Below are positions 24,171 through 35,116 of a stretch of DNA of 44,212 nt, one piece after another. The stretch is from positions 1 through 44,212 of the forward strand of contig JANYJD010000338.1 in NCBI GenBank assembly GCA_025358555.1. Reading direction: 5' to 3'. Within the stretch, counting starts at the first letter, position 1; the number at the start of each line of letters is the position of its first letter. A program made the translations under genes and the position numbers. The DNA comes from Rhodoferax sp. GTDB taxonomy: Bacteria > Pseudomonadota > Gammaproteobacteria > Burkholderiales > Burkholderiaceae_C. The notes under the pieces are model-generated. The model was not told where the DNA came from, did not search any database, and saw only the letters and a list, made by a program, of their open reading frames with translations.

Positions 24171-26230
24171 TTATTCCACGCCGATGGCGGGCAACGTAAA
24201 GGTAAACACTGTGCCGTGGGGCTGGTTGGGCTCATCGATCAATACGCCCCCGTGCTGCTCCACCACGGTGCGGCACAGGCTCAGGCCCAAGCCCATGCCT
24301 TCGGCCTTGGTGGTGAAGAATGGCGTGAACAGCCGCTGGCGCACCTCAGGCGCGATGCCCGGGCCGAAGTCTGCCACCGAGAAAGCCAGCCAGCGCTTTT
24401 GCCCCATGCCTGCGCCCTCTTTGCCCGAGCCCGCAGTTGTGCCTTCATCGGTGAATCTGCGGGGCATGCGGCTTATGCGCATCAGCAACAGCCGATGCGC
24501 CATGTCGGGCTGGTCCATCGCCTGCATGGCGTTGCGGGCCAGATTAAGCAGCACCTGCTCCACCATGGTGCGATCACAGAGCACCAGCGGCAAATCGGCT
24601 TGCACCTGCGTTTGCACCTGTACCGCCAGTTTTCGGGCCTGCAGGCTGACCAGCGGCAACACGGCATCCAGCAAGGCCTGCGGCGCCACGGCTTCGCGCG
24701 CCTGGTCGCGCCGGCGCACAAAGTCATGCACGCTTTTGATTACCTTGCCGGCGCGCTCGGCCTGCTCGCCGATGCGGGCCATGGCCAGCGCCAGATCGGA
24801 CTCCAGCGCGCTGAGCGGGGCGGCTGCGGCATGCCGGTCACTCAGCAGATTGACCGACCCCGTGGCGTAGCTTGATATGGCTGCCAGCGGCTGGTTCAGC
24901 TCGTGGCTGAGCAGGGACGCCATCTCGCCCACAGTGGCCAGCCGGGCCGTGGCCTGCAGGCGCTCCTGGCTGGCGCGCGACAGCTCTTGCACGCGGCGCT
25001 GCTCGCTGATGTCCAGAAACGCGCTCATCCAGCCGGTTTGCACGCCTTGGGCGTTGATCAGCGGCGCCTCGAAGATGAGCACGGGGAAAAGCGAGCCATC
25101 CTTGCGCATGAAGACCGACTCAAACCCTTCACGCGGCGGCACGTTGCCCGCCAGCCGGATCGCCTGGCGCTGCTGGTACTCGTCAACCAGGGCAGGCGGC
25201 CAGTAGGGTACGGGCAGATTGGGCCGCGTCAGTTCTTCGGCGTCGAAGCCGACCATGTCGCAAAACGCCGGGTTGACGTAAGTGGTTTGGCCGTCAAGGC
25301 CGCGCGCGCGCAGGCCGGTGACCAAAGAGTCTTCCATGGCCTTGCGGAACGCCAGCGCGTCAGCCAGGTCGCTCTCGGCCTTCAGGCGCCGGCGGATGTC
25401 CTTGCCCAGCAGGGCCAGCACAGCAATCAGCGCGATCGACATGGCCGTCACCAGCGCGCTGAGGACGTTGGGGAATATATCGGGCGCGCCACGCCAGCTG
25501 CTGATCCGAAGCACCAGAGTGGCCCCCGGCAGGTCCAGCAGCTGCTGCGCAGTAAACACCCGGTTGCCGCGTGATGCCGCGCCGCGAACGGCGAGCCGCG
25601 TGCCATCGGCCTCGGTGAAAGAGACTTCCTGGCTGCGCGTCAGCTGGGGGCCCAGCACATCGTCCAGAATGTCCTGCAATGAATAGGTGGCCAGCAAATG
25701 GCCCGTCAGCCTGCCTTGCACCACCAGTGGCAGGCACAGGTCCATCACCTCCATGCCCAGCCCATCGGCAAGCGACACAAAGTAGCTGCTGGAATAGGCC
25801 GGCCCGCTGAAGCGGCGGGCCGTGCTGCAGGCCTGGGCAATGTCAGACTGCGCATTGTCACGGCCCAGTTTGGCGAAAACCGGCGCGCGAAAGGGGGTGT
25901 CAACATGCGAGCGCAGGCCCAGCGCGGCGTCGCGCCACTCGATGCGCACCAGTTCGCGGCGCTCGCGCAGCACGCCAGCAGCGTCCATGGCCCACGCATC
26001 CGGCGTGGGCTGGTTGAACTGCAAGGCTTGCAGGCTTTGCACGTTGCGGGTGAGCGCGGCCCGCACATCGCCCACGGCGTCATTGGTGTCGCGCTCCAGC
26101 CGGTCCTGCACCTGGCTGGCCTCATAGCGCCCGGCCAGCCACACCAGCATAGCCAGCAACACCGCCACCAGGCCCATCAGCATCAGCCACAGCCAGCGCC
26201 TGCGTGGCGCAAACGGCGTGCGCTCCTGGG

Positions 26231-26234
<4 letters not shown>
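24171..26234 (-). CDS. PAS-containing sensor histidine kinase (DctS/FixL-like)
   Basis: This protein of about 687 residues has a membrane helix at about 14-34, a periplasmic domain of some 220 residues, a second helix at about 256-277, a PAS domain (about 290-410), a phosphoacceptor H444 in LLSHELNQPLAAIS, and an ATPase domain with an N box NLARNAMQAM and G boxes DFGPGIAP and GMGLGLSLCR. The start is GTG 26234, overlapping the nitrilase stop (GTGA); a much longer open frame upstream is not used. The external ligand is unknown; DctS-type kinases sense C4-dicarboxylates. A hydrophilic insert (TTAGSGKEGAGMGQ) interrupts the ATPase domain. Confidence 0.92.
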
Positions 26235-27078
<844 letters not shown>

Positions 27079-27082
<4 letters not shown>

Positions 27083-30000
27083 GGTGCGGGCTCCATTTTG
27101 CTGTCGCTTCTGGCGTTCGGCCGGGCGTCTGGTTTGTTGTCAGGTTTCGGGTCAGCGCCCGTGGCAGCGCCAGGCGTGCGCGCCACTTTCGTGATTTGGG
27201 GGTCTACCCAGCTGCCATCAATATGGAACTCCTGGGTGGACGCTTCAATCAAGGGACGGCGCAGCAGCAGTTGCGCCAGAAATGTGCCCAGTCCGACGGC
27301 CGGGTTGATGACGGTGGCGATCAGCGACGCCGTGCCGGCATTGATTTCGGGCACAACAATCACGCGCAGGTCCTGCGTCTCTTTGGCAATATTGGCGCGG
27401 CCATCCATCAGCACGGCGGCATTGACGCCTTTCATCTGCAAGTTGTTGGTGCTGGCCATGCCCTGCTCAATGCGCACGTCGCCACGCACAAAGTCAAACG
27501 AAAAACCGTCGGTGAACACGTCGCGGAAATCAAGCGCCAGGCGGCGCGGCAGCGACTGCAGGCTCAATACCCCCAACAGTTTGGCGATGCCGGGATCGGC
27601 CTTCAAAAACTGGCCCGAATCCACATTCACCGTGAACGCGCCACCCATGCTGGGGTAGTCCACGCTCAAAGGTGAGCCGACCCACGCGACCTGGCCTTCG
27701 AGCTTGCCTTTGCCACGGCGGACCACGTCTTTCATGCCGTAGCGCGCCAGCAACCCACCGGCATCATTGATGTCCAGCCTGAAATTCATCACAGTTCGAC
27801 GGCGTTCTAGCGCCGTCCTTGCTGGGACACTTCCGGCAGCGCCCCCCGCAGGCTCGTTTTGCGCATTGACGCTGGCCCAGTTGCCGGTCGCGGTGAACAC
27901 CGCCTCGGGCGCAATCACGTTGAGCTTGTTCAAGCGCCATTCGCGCACGCCGCCATCCCGCGCCACAGCACCTGCGCCACGGTTGACAGCCTCGATCTCC
28001 ACGCGCCCCAAATGCTTGCCGCGCAGCTCAAGGTCATCCACCACAATGTCCAGCGCAGGAATCGCGACGGGCTGTTCGTCCAGCAACGTCTCTACCTCTT
28101 TGGCTGATGCCTGAGCCAGCGTCAAGCGCGCCAGACGGGCGTACACGCGGCCCGCCCCAGCCCCCGAGGGCTGGCGGTATTCGACATAGCCATTGAGTTC
28201 CTGGGCATCCAGGTTGGCGCGCCAAGTCAGACCCTCGCGCGACCCCCCCACCACGACATTGGCGAGTTTTCTGCCGCCAAAGGTCAATTCACGCGAGCGC
28301 ACGGCCAGGCTGGTCGGCAGGTAGGTCAGCGCTGCACTCCCGCTAGCACCAGCACCAGCACTGGCATTCCCGCCCGCAGCCGGCGCTTCAGCTGTCAACG
28401 GGGTTCCTGCGGCCTGTGTCAGCACGTTGCTCCAGGCGTCCATGTCCAGGCTGGTCATATTAATGTTGGCCACCACGCCTTCGCCGGGCATGGGCGCAGA
28501 TTCGTCGCTGGACAAGCCCACCGCGATGCTGCCGCGCAGCACCCGCGGCTCGGCTCCGGACACGTCACGCACATAGACGATTGAGGCAATGCGCCCGATA
28601 TCCAGCTGAAATTGGTCCAACTGCCGTGTCGACGGCGTTGCAAGCCCTGCCAAAGACTCGCGGGGGACTGTCGTTTCCAACCGCAATGGCATTGCCACAT
28701 CGGCTGATTTGCCCAACGGTGCGGGAAGATTCAATGCCAGGCCTACCAGATTGCTGGTGACCAGAAGCTCGGGGGCACCCAGCCTGATGCCCAGCACGGC
28801 GGAATAGCCGGTGCTGCCAGTGGCGTGCTGCGCCATGCGCGAGACAAAGCCCAGGTCTTTGGCTTGGCGCATTGCCTCGGCGCTTAAACTGCCCTGTGCA
28901 CGCAACACAATGCCCGGTGCGCCGGGTGCTGGAGCTGGTGCCACGGTGCCTCCTGCCAGCGTCGCATCGCCTCCATACAGCCGGGCCTGCAAGCCGGCGA
29001 TGGCAAAACCGTTTTCGGAAAAATTAACCATGCCGCGAGCTCGCTCCAACCGCGGCGTTGCTGGCGATATCTGGACATCGTTGCCCGCCAGCACCACACT
29101 TCCCTGCACGGCAGTTTTGTCCAGCGCGCCCAGGGGAATGTTCAACTTCAACCGCAGGTCTGCATCACCGCTGGTATGCGCGTCAGCCAGGGCCTTGCCC
29201 GTCATCTCGCTGACCGGGCTGCCATTGACCGCATCCAGCATCGCGGCCAGGGCACCGCGTGCCTCGGCGCTGACCATCACGGTGGCGCCGTGCAGCAAAT
29301 CGGGTATCTGCCCTTCGGCAGTGGTGATTTGCAGGCCGGCGATGCGGCCCTTGACGCCTTTGACCTGGAGCATCAGGCGGTCAATCAAAAACTCGCCCGA
29401 CACCTGGGTCAGCTCGGGCCAGGGCAATGTGTCAGGGGCCGCAATGCTGCGCGGCACGTAGGCCAGAGTCACATCAGCCATGTTGGCTGATATGCGGAAT
29501 TCGCCCTGTTTTGCGTCGGCAAAAGGCAGGTCATGCAGATCGCCCTTGACCTTGAATTTGACGCCCGTGGCAGTGCCTTTCACCACCGCATCGCGCACGT
29601 AGTCACGCACCTTTGGCAGCATGACTTTGGGCAGGTAACGGTGCACGCGCGCGCATTGAAAACGGCTCATGCTGCCCTGCAGGTCGAGCACGCCAGGATA
29701 GCGGCTGCGGCCCCTGGCCGGGTCGGCCACGGCGCTGTGCCACTTGATCTGGGCTTCGCCCTGCGCATCGGCGTTGCTGAACTTGAGGTTGGTGCTTTGA
29801 ACCGATATCCGGTCGCCTTCAATTTGCCACTGCGCATCGGCCGAGAGCTGAGTGAGCGGTATCAGCGGGTCGTCAAAAAAATCGGGCAACGCCACGGTGC
29901 CGTTGTCCAGCGCCAGCTTGGCCCGCCCGCCTGAATCGGTTAGATCAAAATCAATTGCGGCACCGCTGATTCCGGGCCCGGTGGCAGCTTTCGACGCAAG

Positions 30001-31320
30001 CGCCAGTTGCACCACCCGCCCGCGCGCTTCATATTTCTGCGGCGCACCCAGCGGGCCTTGCCAGCTTGCCTTGATGTTCTCAACCAGGCCTTTGGGCGCC
30101 CAGCCTGCCAGGGCTGCATGCGCCTGCGGGCCCAACGGAAGCCGGTCGGCAATTTGCCACAACGCTGCCAGATCAAGCCTGTCAGCCACCAGTTCGCCAT
30201 GGGCCGCCATCTGTGGTGGAGCGCCTGTCTGCGCGCCGGTCGGCGCACCGTCAGGCCCGGCCACTGCACCGCCCACCTGCATCAGGCGGAAATTGCCACC
30301 AGGCCAGCGCGGACCATCGCGCGTCTGGAACTGCAGCCCTTTGGAGAGAAACTCAAAGCCACCGGGCAGCATGCGGCCCTCAAGGCGCCCGGCCACCGAT
30401 CGCAGCTCAAGCGGTGCCAGGCGTGCACCGAGCGTTGTGTTGACATCCGCCAGAGCCAGGTCGGCCGTGGCCCCGGTGACCTCGGCCCGGCTGACATCAA
30501 CCCAGGCCCTCAGCGCACCGCGCCCCTGCACCACTTCAAAACCCAGATCGGCATAGCGTCGTAGGCGGGCCACATCGACCCGCTCAAACGTGCCGTAGAG
30601 CTGGCCCGTCCAGTCGCGCCAGCGGCCGTTGCGCAGCGATAGCAGCGGCTGCTTGAAGACGCCCATGGCCGTGAAGCGCTCGCCCAGCGCGGGCGGGGGC
30701 GTGGCGTCCAGGCGCAACGCGTGGTTGTGGAAGCTGTTGCGCATGACCAGGTCCACCTGGCGCAGGGAAAGCACCGGCACGCCGCGCATCTCATCTGTCC
30801 ATTGCAAAGTGCCGTTGCGGATGACAAACTCGGGTTGCGAGAAGAGCCAGTCTGCCGCCCCGCCATCGCTGCCGCCGCCGCTTGAAAAGTCCAGCCCGGC
30901 CACGGTGATTTTCCCGCTGGGCGCGCGCCGGATGTCCAGCTCGGGCTGGTCAATATACAGTTGCTCAAACTTCAGGCCCAGGGCTGATTGCGGCGACAGC
31001 GCTGCCAGCACGCGCGGCAGGCGTAGGGCCTCGCGCCCCATGGCGTCAAACAGTTTCACATCGGTCAGTTCAAACGAGGGAATCAGGCCGCTGGACTGCG
31101 CAGTGATGGCGCCAATGGTGACCGGCACGCCAAGCACGCGCGAAGCGACGGCTTCAAGCTGCGGGCGCAGATCGCCAATTCGCGGCACAATCAGCAAATG
31201 GATTGCGCCCCAGACAACGGCGAACACAAACCACGCTGACAGCATCAGCCACAATGACCAGCGGGCGATGGCGCCTGTGGCCTTCAGCAGCGGCGATGGG
31301 ACTGGTGGCAGGTCATTCAT
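27079..31320 (-). CDS. yhdP: YhdP-family AsmA-like phospholipid transport protein
   Basis: This 1413-residue protein has one N-terminal membrane helix (about 24-46) and a very long periplasmic region of beta-rich repeats, ending in the conserved AsmA-type C-terminus (LLGVLSLQSLPRRLALDF, then VVPEINAGTASL and GTFLAQ). YhdP, TamB and YdbH bridge the periplasm and move phospholipids to the outer membrane; the length fits YhdP. ATG 31320 is chosen because the hydrophobic anchor follows; an open frame continues 440 bases upstream without signs of coding. The C-terminal tail is Lys/Asp/Pro-rich. Confidence 0.9.
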
Positions 31321-31347
31321 TATGAAGTTGGGAATGTGGCAAGAATT

Positions 31348-34215
31348 ATGACCCGCAACGGTCCTGTGGATTTGATGCAAATCGACAAGCCCCCACGGCT
31401 GGGTGCAGGTGACTTCAAAAACGGCAGTTCGGTGCCGGGCCAGGTTCCCGACCCATCTGGCTATTCCCGTTTCGCGCAGCGCATCAGGCGCCGTTATGCA
31501 GCGCAACTGCCGCTGCTGCGCCCCGGCGTGCCGGACCAGGCGGCCATCGGACTCCTGTTCAACGCGCTGCTGCGCATGGGTGAAGACACTGGGGCCGCCT
31601 TGCGGATTACACGCCAGCTGGTGCTGGAGCGGCTGCTGTGCCTTGACTGCGCGGCCCAGGCGCCGCTTGAAGCGGTGACCGCCAGCATGACATGGCTGGC
31701 AGAGTTTGCACTTGACGTTGCCTGCACCCTGGCGCACAAAATGCTTGATGCCAGCCACGGCGCACCGCTTGGCCCTCAGGGCCAGCGAGCACGGCTGTGG
31801 GTGGTGGGTATGGGCAAACTCGGTGCGCGCGAACTCAACGTCTCAAGCGACATCGACCTCATCTACGTCTACGACCATGATGGCGAGACCGCCGGCAACG
31901 CTGAGGGCCGCAGCCGGTGCTCAAATCAGGAATACTTTGCCAAATGCGTGCGCGCGATTTACAGCCTGGTTGGCGACACTACCGAGCACGGCTTTGTGTT
32001 CCGCATCGATCTGGCGCTGCGACCCAACGGCAACTCTGGGCCGCCGGCCATAGCATTCAGCGCGCTGGAAGAATACTTTCATGTCCAGGGCCGCGAATGG
32101 GAGCGGTTTGCCTGGCTCAAAAGCCGCATCATTGCGCCGCTGGCCTGCGTCAGCGATGGCACGGCGCAGGGGCTTCGCAGCGCGGTGCTGCCTTTTGTTT
32201 TCCGCCGTTACCTTGACTACAGCGTGTTCGATTCCCTGCGCGTGCTGCACCGCCAGATCCGCGAGCACGCGGCCCGCCGCAGCGCCGGCCGGCCGGAGCG
32301 CACCAATGACGTCAAGCTGTCACGCGGCGGCATCCGTGAGATCGAATTCATCGTGCAACTGCTGCAGGTCGTGCGCGGCGGCCAGTTCCCCGAGCTGCGC
32401 ACCCGGCCCACCCGGGCGGCGCTGCAACGGATTGCAAAAGCCGGCCTGATGCCGCAGGCCACCGCTGACGCCCTGTCTGAAGCCTATGTTTTCCTGCGCT
32501 GTGTGGAGCACCGCATCCAGTACCTGGACGACCAGCAAACCCACGTGCTGCCAACGCAGGACGACGATCTGGGCTGGATTGCCCAGACCATGGGGTGTGT
32601 GGACCCATGCGCCTTTCTGGGCCTGCTGGACACCCACCGCGAGCTGGTCGCACAGGAATTTGACTTGCTGCTGGGCGGCGCGCACGGCAGCTGCAAAACC
32701 GGCGGTTGCCACAAAAACGCGGCACCCGCAGAGACGCCTGATTTTGACGAGCTGCTGGCCCAGTTGCCCGAGCAGTTCCGTGAGCGCGTCACCGCCTGGC
32801 GCGAACACCCGCGCGTGCTGGCCTTGCGCGAAGACTCGCGCGCGCGCCTGATCCGGCTGGTGGAGCGCACCGCGCAGTGGCTGCGCGAAGGCCGTGTGAG
32901 CGAACAGGCGGCGGTGCGCATCGCCGACTGGATCGAGCCGCTGCTGCGCCGGGAAAGCTACCTGGCCCTGCTGCTGGAGCGCCCCATGGTGCATGAGCGG
33001 CTGCTGCGCCTGCTCGGGGCGGCCCGCTGGCCGGCGCGCTATCTGCTCCAGCACCCCGGCGTGATTGATGAGCTGGCCAGCAATGAAATGATCAACGAGC
33101 GTTTTGCCGCCGCCGGCTTTGAGCATGACCTCGAACAGCGCCGCCTGTCCCTTGAAGTCACCGGCGAGGACGATGACGAGGCCCTGCTCAACCTGCTGCG
33201 CCGCGCCCACCATGCGGAGATTTTCCGCACGCTGGCACGCGACATTGAAGAAAAGCTGACGGTCGAGCAAGTGGCTGACGACCTGAGCGCGCTGGCTGAA
33301 TCCGTGTTGCGCATCACCACGCGCTGGTGCTGGGCGCGCCTGAAAACCCGGCACCGCGAAATCCCGCAGATTGCCATCATTGCCTACGGAAAACTGGGCG
33401 GCAAGGAGCTCGGCTATGGCAGCGACCTGGACATTGTCTTTGTCTACCAGGACGGCGATGAACGGGCGGGCGAGGCCTACGCAGGCCTGGTGCGCAAGCT
33501 CATCAACTGGCTGACCGTCAAAACCAGCGAGGGCGACCTGTACGAGATCGACACCGCCCTGCGGCCCAATGGCAATTCGGGCCTGCTGGTCACCACCTTC
33601 GATGCGTATGCCAACTACCAGCAGCAGCGTGGCAGCAACACCGCGTGGACCTGGGAGCACCAGGCCATGACGCGGGCGCGTTTTGTGCTGGGCGATGACA
33701 GCCTGCGCCAGCGATTTGACGCCATCCGCCAGGCGGTGATCGTGGCGCCGCGCGATGCGGGCGGCCTGCGCACGGAAATTGTGGCCATGCGGGACAAGGT
33801 GCGCGCCGCGCATCCGGTGCACGCAACGCATGTGGCGCACTCGGGCCAGTTGCCGGGCAGCGGGCCGTTTGACGTCAAGCACTGCCCCGGCGGCATGGTG
33901 GATGTGGAATTTGCGGTGCAGTATCTGGTGCTGTCTCAGGCCGGCGCGCATCCTGAACTCATCGCCAATGTGGGCAACATTGCGTTGCTGGAGCGTGCGC
34001 AGGCGTGCGGGCTGCTGGCGGATGCCTCTGGCCTTTGGCCTGGCGGCATTGGGCATGCGGCTGCCAATGCATACCGGCAATTGCGCCGCGTGCAGCACCG
34101 CGCACGCCTGAATGAAGAGCCGACCCAGGTGAATGCAGCAGCGCTCCAGGTCGAGCGCAGCGCCGTGCTGGCTCTTTGGCGCCTTGTTTTTGGCGTGCCG
34201 GCCGCCTCAGCCTGA
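31348..34215 (+). CDS. glnE: Glutamine synthetase adenylyltransferase/deadenylylase GlnE
   Basis: This protein of about 955 residues adenylylates or deadenylylates glutamine synthetase in response to PII and glutamine. It has two nucleotidyltransferase domains: GMGKLGARELN with D168/D170 in SSDIDLIY for the deadenylylase, and AYGKLGGKELG with D693/D695 in GSDLDIVF for the adenylyltransferase. Each is followed by ALRPNGNSG. Start choices are GTG 31336 or ATG 31348; ATG is preferred. The start lies only 27 bases from the divergent yhdP start, so at least one promoter must lie inside the other gene's 5' end. Confidence 0.96.
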   Translation: MTRNGPVDLMQIDKPPRLGAGDFKNGSSVPGQVPDPSGYSRFAQRIRRRYAAQLPLLRPGVPDQAAIGLLFNALLRMGEDTGAALRITRQLVLERLLCLDCAAQAPLEAVTASMTWLAEFALDVACTLAHKMLDASHGAPLGPQGQRARLWVVGMGKLGARELNVSSDIDLIYVYDHDGETAGNAEGRSRCSNQEYFAKCVRAIYSLVGDTTEHGFVFRIDLALRPNGNSGPPAIAFSALEEYFHVQGREWERFAWLKSRIIAPLACVSDGTAQGLRSAVLPFVFRRYLDYSVFDSLRVLHRQIREHAARRSAGRPERTNDVKLSRGGIREIEFIVQLLQVVRGGQFPELRTRPTRAALQRIAKAGLMPQATADALSEAYVFLRCVEHRIQYLDDQQTHVLPTQDDDLGWIAQTMGCVDPCAFLGLLDTHRELVAQEFDLLLGGAHGSCKTGGCHKNAAPAETPDFDELLAQLPEQFRERVTAWREHPRVLALREDSRARLIRLVERTAQWLREGRVSEQAAVRIADWIEPLLRRESYLALLLERPMVHERLLRLLGAARWPARYLLQHPGVIDELASNEMINERFAAAGFEHDLEQRRLSLEVTGEDDDEALLNLLRRAHHAEIFRTLARDIEEKLTVEQVADDLSALAESVLRITTRWCWARLKTRHREIPQIAIIAYGKLGGKELGYGSDLDIVFVYQDGDERAGEAYAGLVRKLINWLTVKTSEGDLYEIDTALRPNGNSGLLVTTFDAYANYQQQRGSNTAWTWEHQAMTRARFVLGDDSLRQRFDAIRQAVIVAPRDAGGLRTEIVAMRDKVRAAHPVHATHVAHSGQLPGSGPFDVKHCPGGMVDVEFAVQYLVLSQAGAHPELIANVGNIALLERAQACGLLADASGLWPGGIGHAAANAYRQLRRVQHRARLNEEPTQVNAAALQVERSAVLALWRLVFGVPAASA

Positions 34216-34242
34216 CAAAATTTCTTCCCCATGCGGCCCCAC

Positions 34243-34276
34243 GGCCGGCGCCGTGAAACACGCCGGCCCAATTTTT
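34243..34276 (+). terminator. Rho-independent terminator after glnE
   Basis: GGCCGGCG (34243-34250) and CGCCGGCC (34261-34268) form an eight-pair stem followed by CAATTTTT. It lies 27 bases after the glnE stop. A second hairpin (GCACGC-AG-GCGTGC, 34287-34300, flanked by GTTGC/GCAAC) follows without a T-run. Confidence 0.65.
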
Positions 34277-34331
34277 ACGTTGCGTTGCACGCAGGCGTGC
34301 ACTGAGGCAACCCTGAATTCCGTGTGACTTA

Positions 34332-34362
34332 AATCAATCGATTGATTGATTTGTGGTGTAAT
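34332..34362 (+). promoter_or_regulatory. Palindromic operator and promoter region of the efflux operon
   Basis: AATCAATCGATTGATT (34332-34347) is a perfect 16-bp palindrome, extended by a further TGATT. It stands just ahead of a -10-like TGTAAT (34357-34362), so a repressor bound there would cover the promoter. It is the natural site for the TetR-type regulator encoded from 34370. Transcription would start near 34369, one base before the ATG, suggesting a leaderless regulator mRNA. Confidence 0.6.
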
Positions 34363-34369
34363 CCCGGCG

Positions 34370-35116
34370 ATGCACAGCGCAACACTGAAATCCCCGACCG
34401 CTCCGGCCCGTCCACACCCCCAGCCGCCGGGCGGCAAGGCCCAGCGCAGCGATGGCGCCGGCGCAAAACGCCGCCTGCTGCTTTGCGCATTGAAACTGTT
34501 CGCTGAAAAAGGTTTTGCCAAAACCTCCACCCGCGAGATCGCACTGGCAACCGGTGCCAACATTGCGGCCATCAGCTACTACTTTGGCGACAAGGCCGGG
34601 CTGTACCGGGCCGTGTTCACCGAGCCCTTGGGCAGCCCGAAAGACGACATCGCGCGCTATGTGCAGCCGCAATTCACGTTGCGCCAGTCGCTTGACGGTT
34701 TTTATTCAAGCTTCCTGGCACCCATGAAACAGGGCGAGCTGGTGCAGCAATGCATGCGGCTGCATTTTCGCGAGATGGTTGAGCCCACCGGACTCTGGGC
34801 GCAGGAGCTTGAGCAGGGCATCAAGCCCGCGCATGAAGCGCTGGTGGGAGTGCTGTGCCGCCACATGGGTTTGCGCCGCGCCGATGTCGAGGTGCAGCGG
34901 CTGGCCTTTGCCGTTGCCGCACTGGCCCTGCAGATGTTCATGTGCCGCGATGTGGTGGATGCAATTGCGCCCAAGCTCGTCAAATCTGCACGGGCCATTG
35001 ACAACACTGCCGCGCGCCTGGCGGATTTTGCCGAGGCCATGGTCGCCGCTGAGCAGGTCCGGCGCTCAGGCGCGCGCGCCAGTGCTGGCACACCCGCAAA
35101 GAGAAAGAAAACATGA
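34370..35116 (+). CDS. TetR-family (CecR-like) repressor of the efflux operon
   Basis: This 248-residue protein has an N-terminal TetR HTH (KLFAEKGFAKTSTREIALAT, then GANIAAISYYFGDKAGLY, about 43-80) and a C-terminal ligand domain resembling the CecR/DUF1956 group (QCMRLHFREMVEPTG). A Pro-rich tail of 30 residues precedes the HTH. The stop overlaps the start of the outer-membrane protein gene (ATGA), so it is co-expressed with the pump and most likely represses it through the palindrome just upstream. Confidence 0.9.
   Translation: MHSATLKSPTAPARPHPQPPGGKAQRSDGAGAKRRLLLCALKLFAEKGFAKTSTREIALATGANIAAISYYFGDKAGLYRAVFTEPLGSPKDDIARYVQPQFTLRQSLDGFYSSFLAPMKQGELVQQCMRLHFREMVEPTGLWAQELEQGIKPAHEALVGVLCRHMGLRRADVEVQRLAFAVAALALQMFMCRDVVDAIAPKLVKSARAIDNTAARLADFAEAMVAAEQVRRSGARASAGTPAKRKKT

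Noticed and set aside
23521-24870. Open frame of 449 codons on the plus strand opposite the two-component genes
   Set aside because: It is Ser/Arg/Thr-rich without motifs and lies opposite well-defined receiver and kinase domains.
31321-31758. N-terminal extension of the YhdP frame by about 146 codons
   Set aside because: The extension lies opposite the glnE start and precedes the membrane anchor that should be N-terminal.
32320-34098. Open frame of 592 codons on the minus strand opposite glnE
   Set aside because: It is the antisense of glnE, whose two catalytic motifs are intact; composition (Gln/His/Arg-rich) is typical of a shadow.
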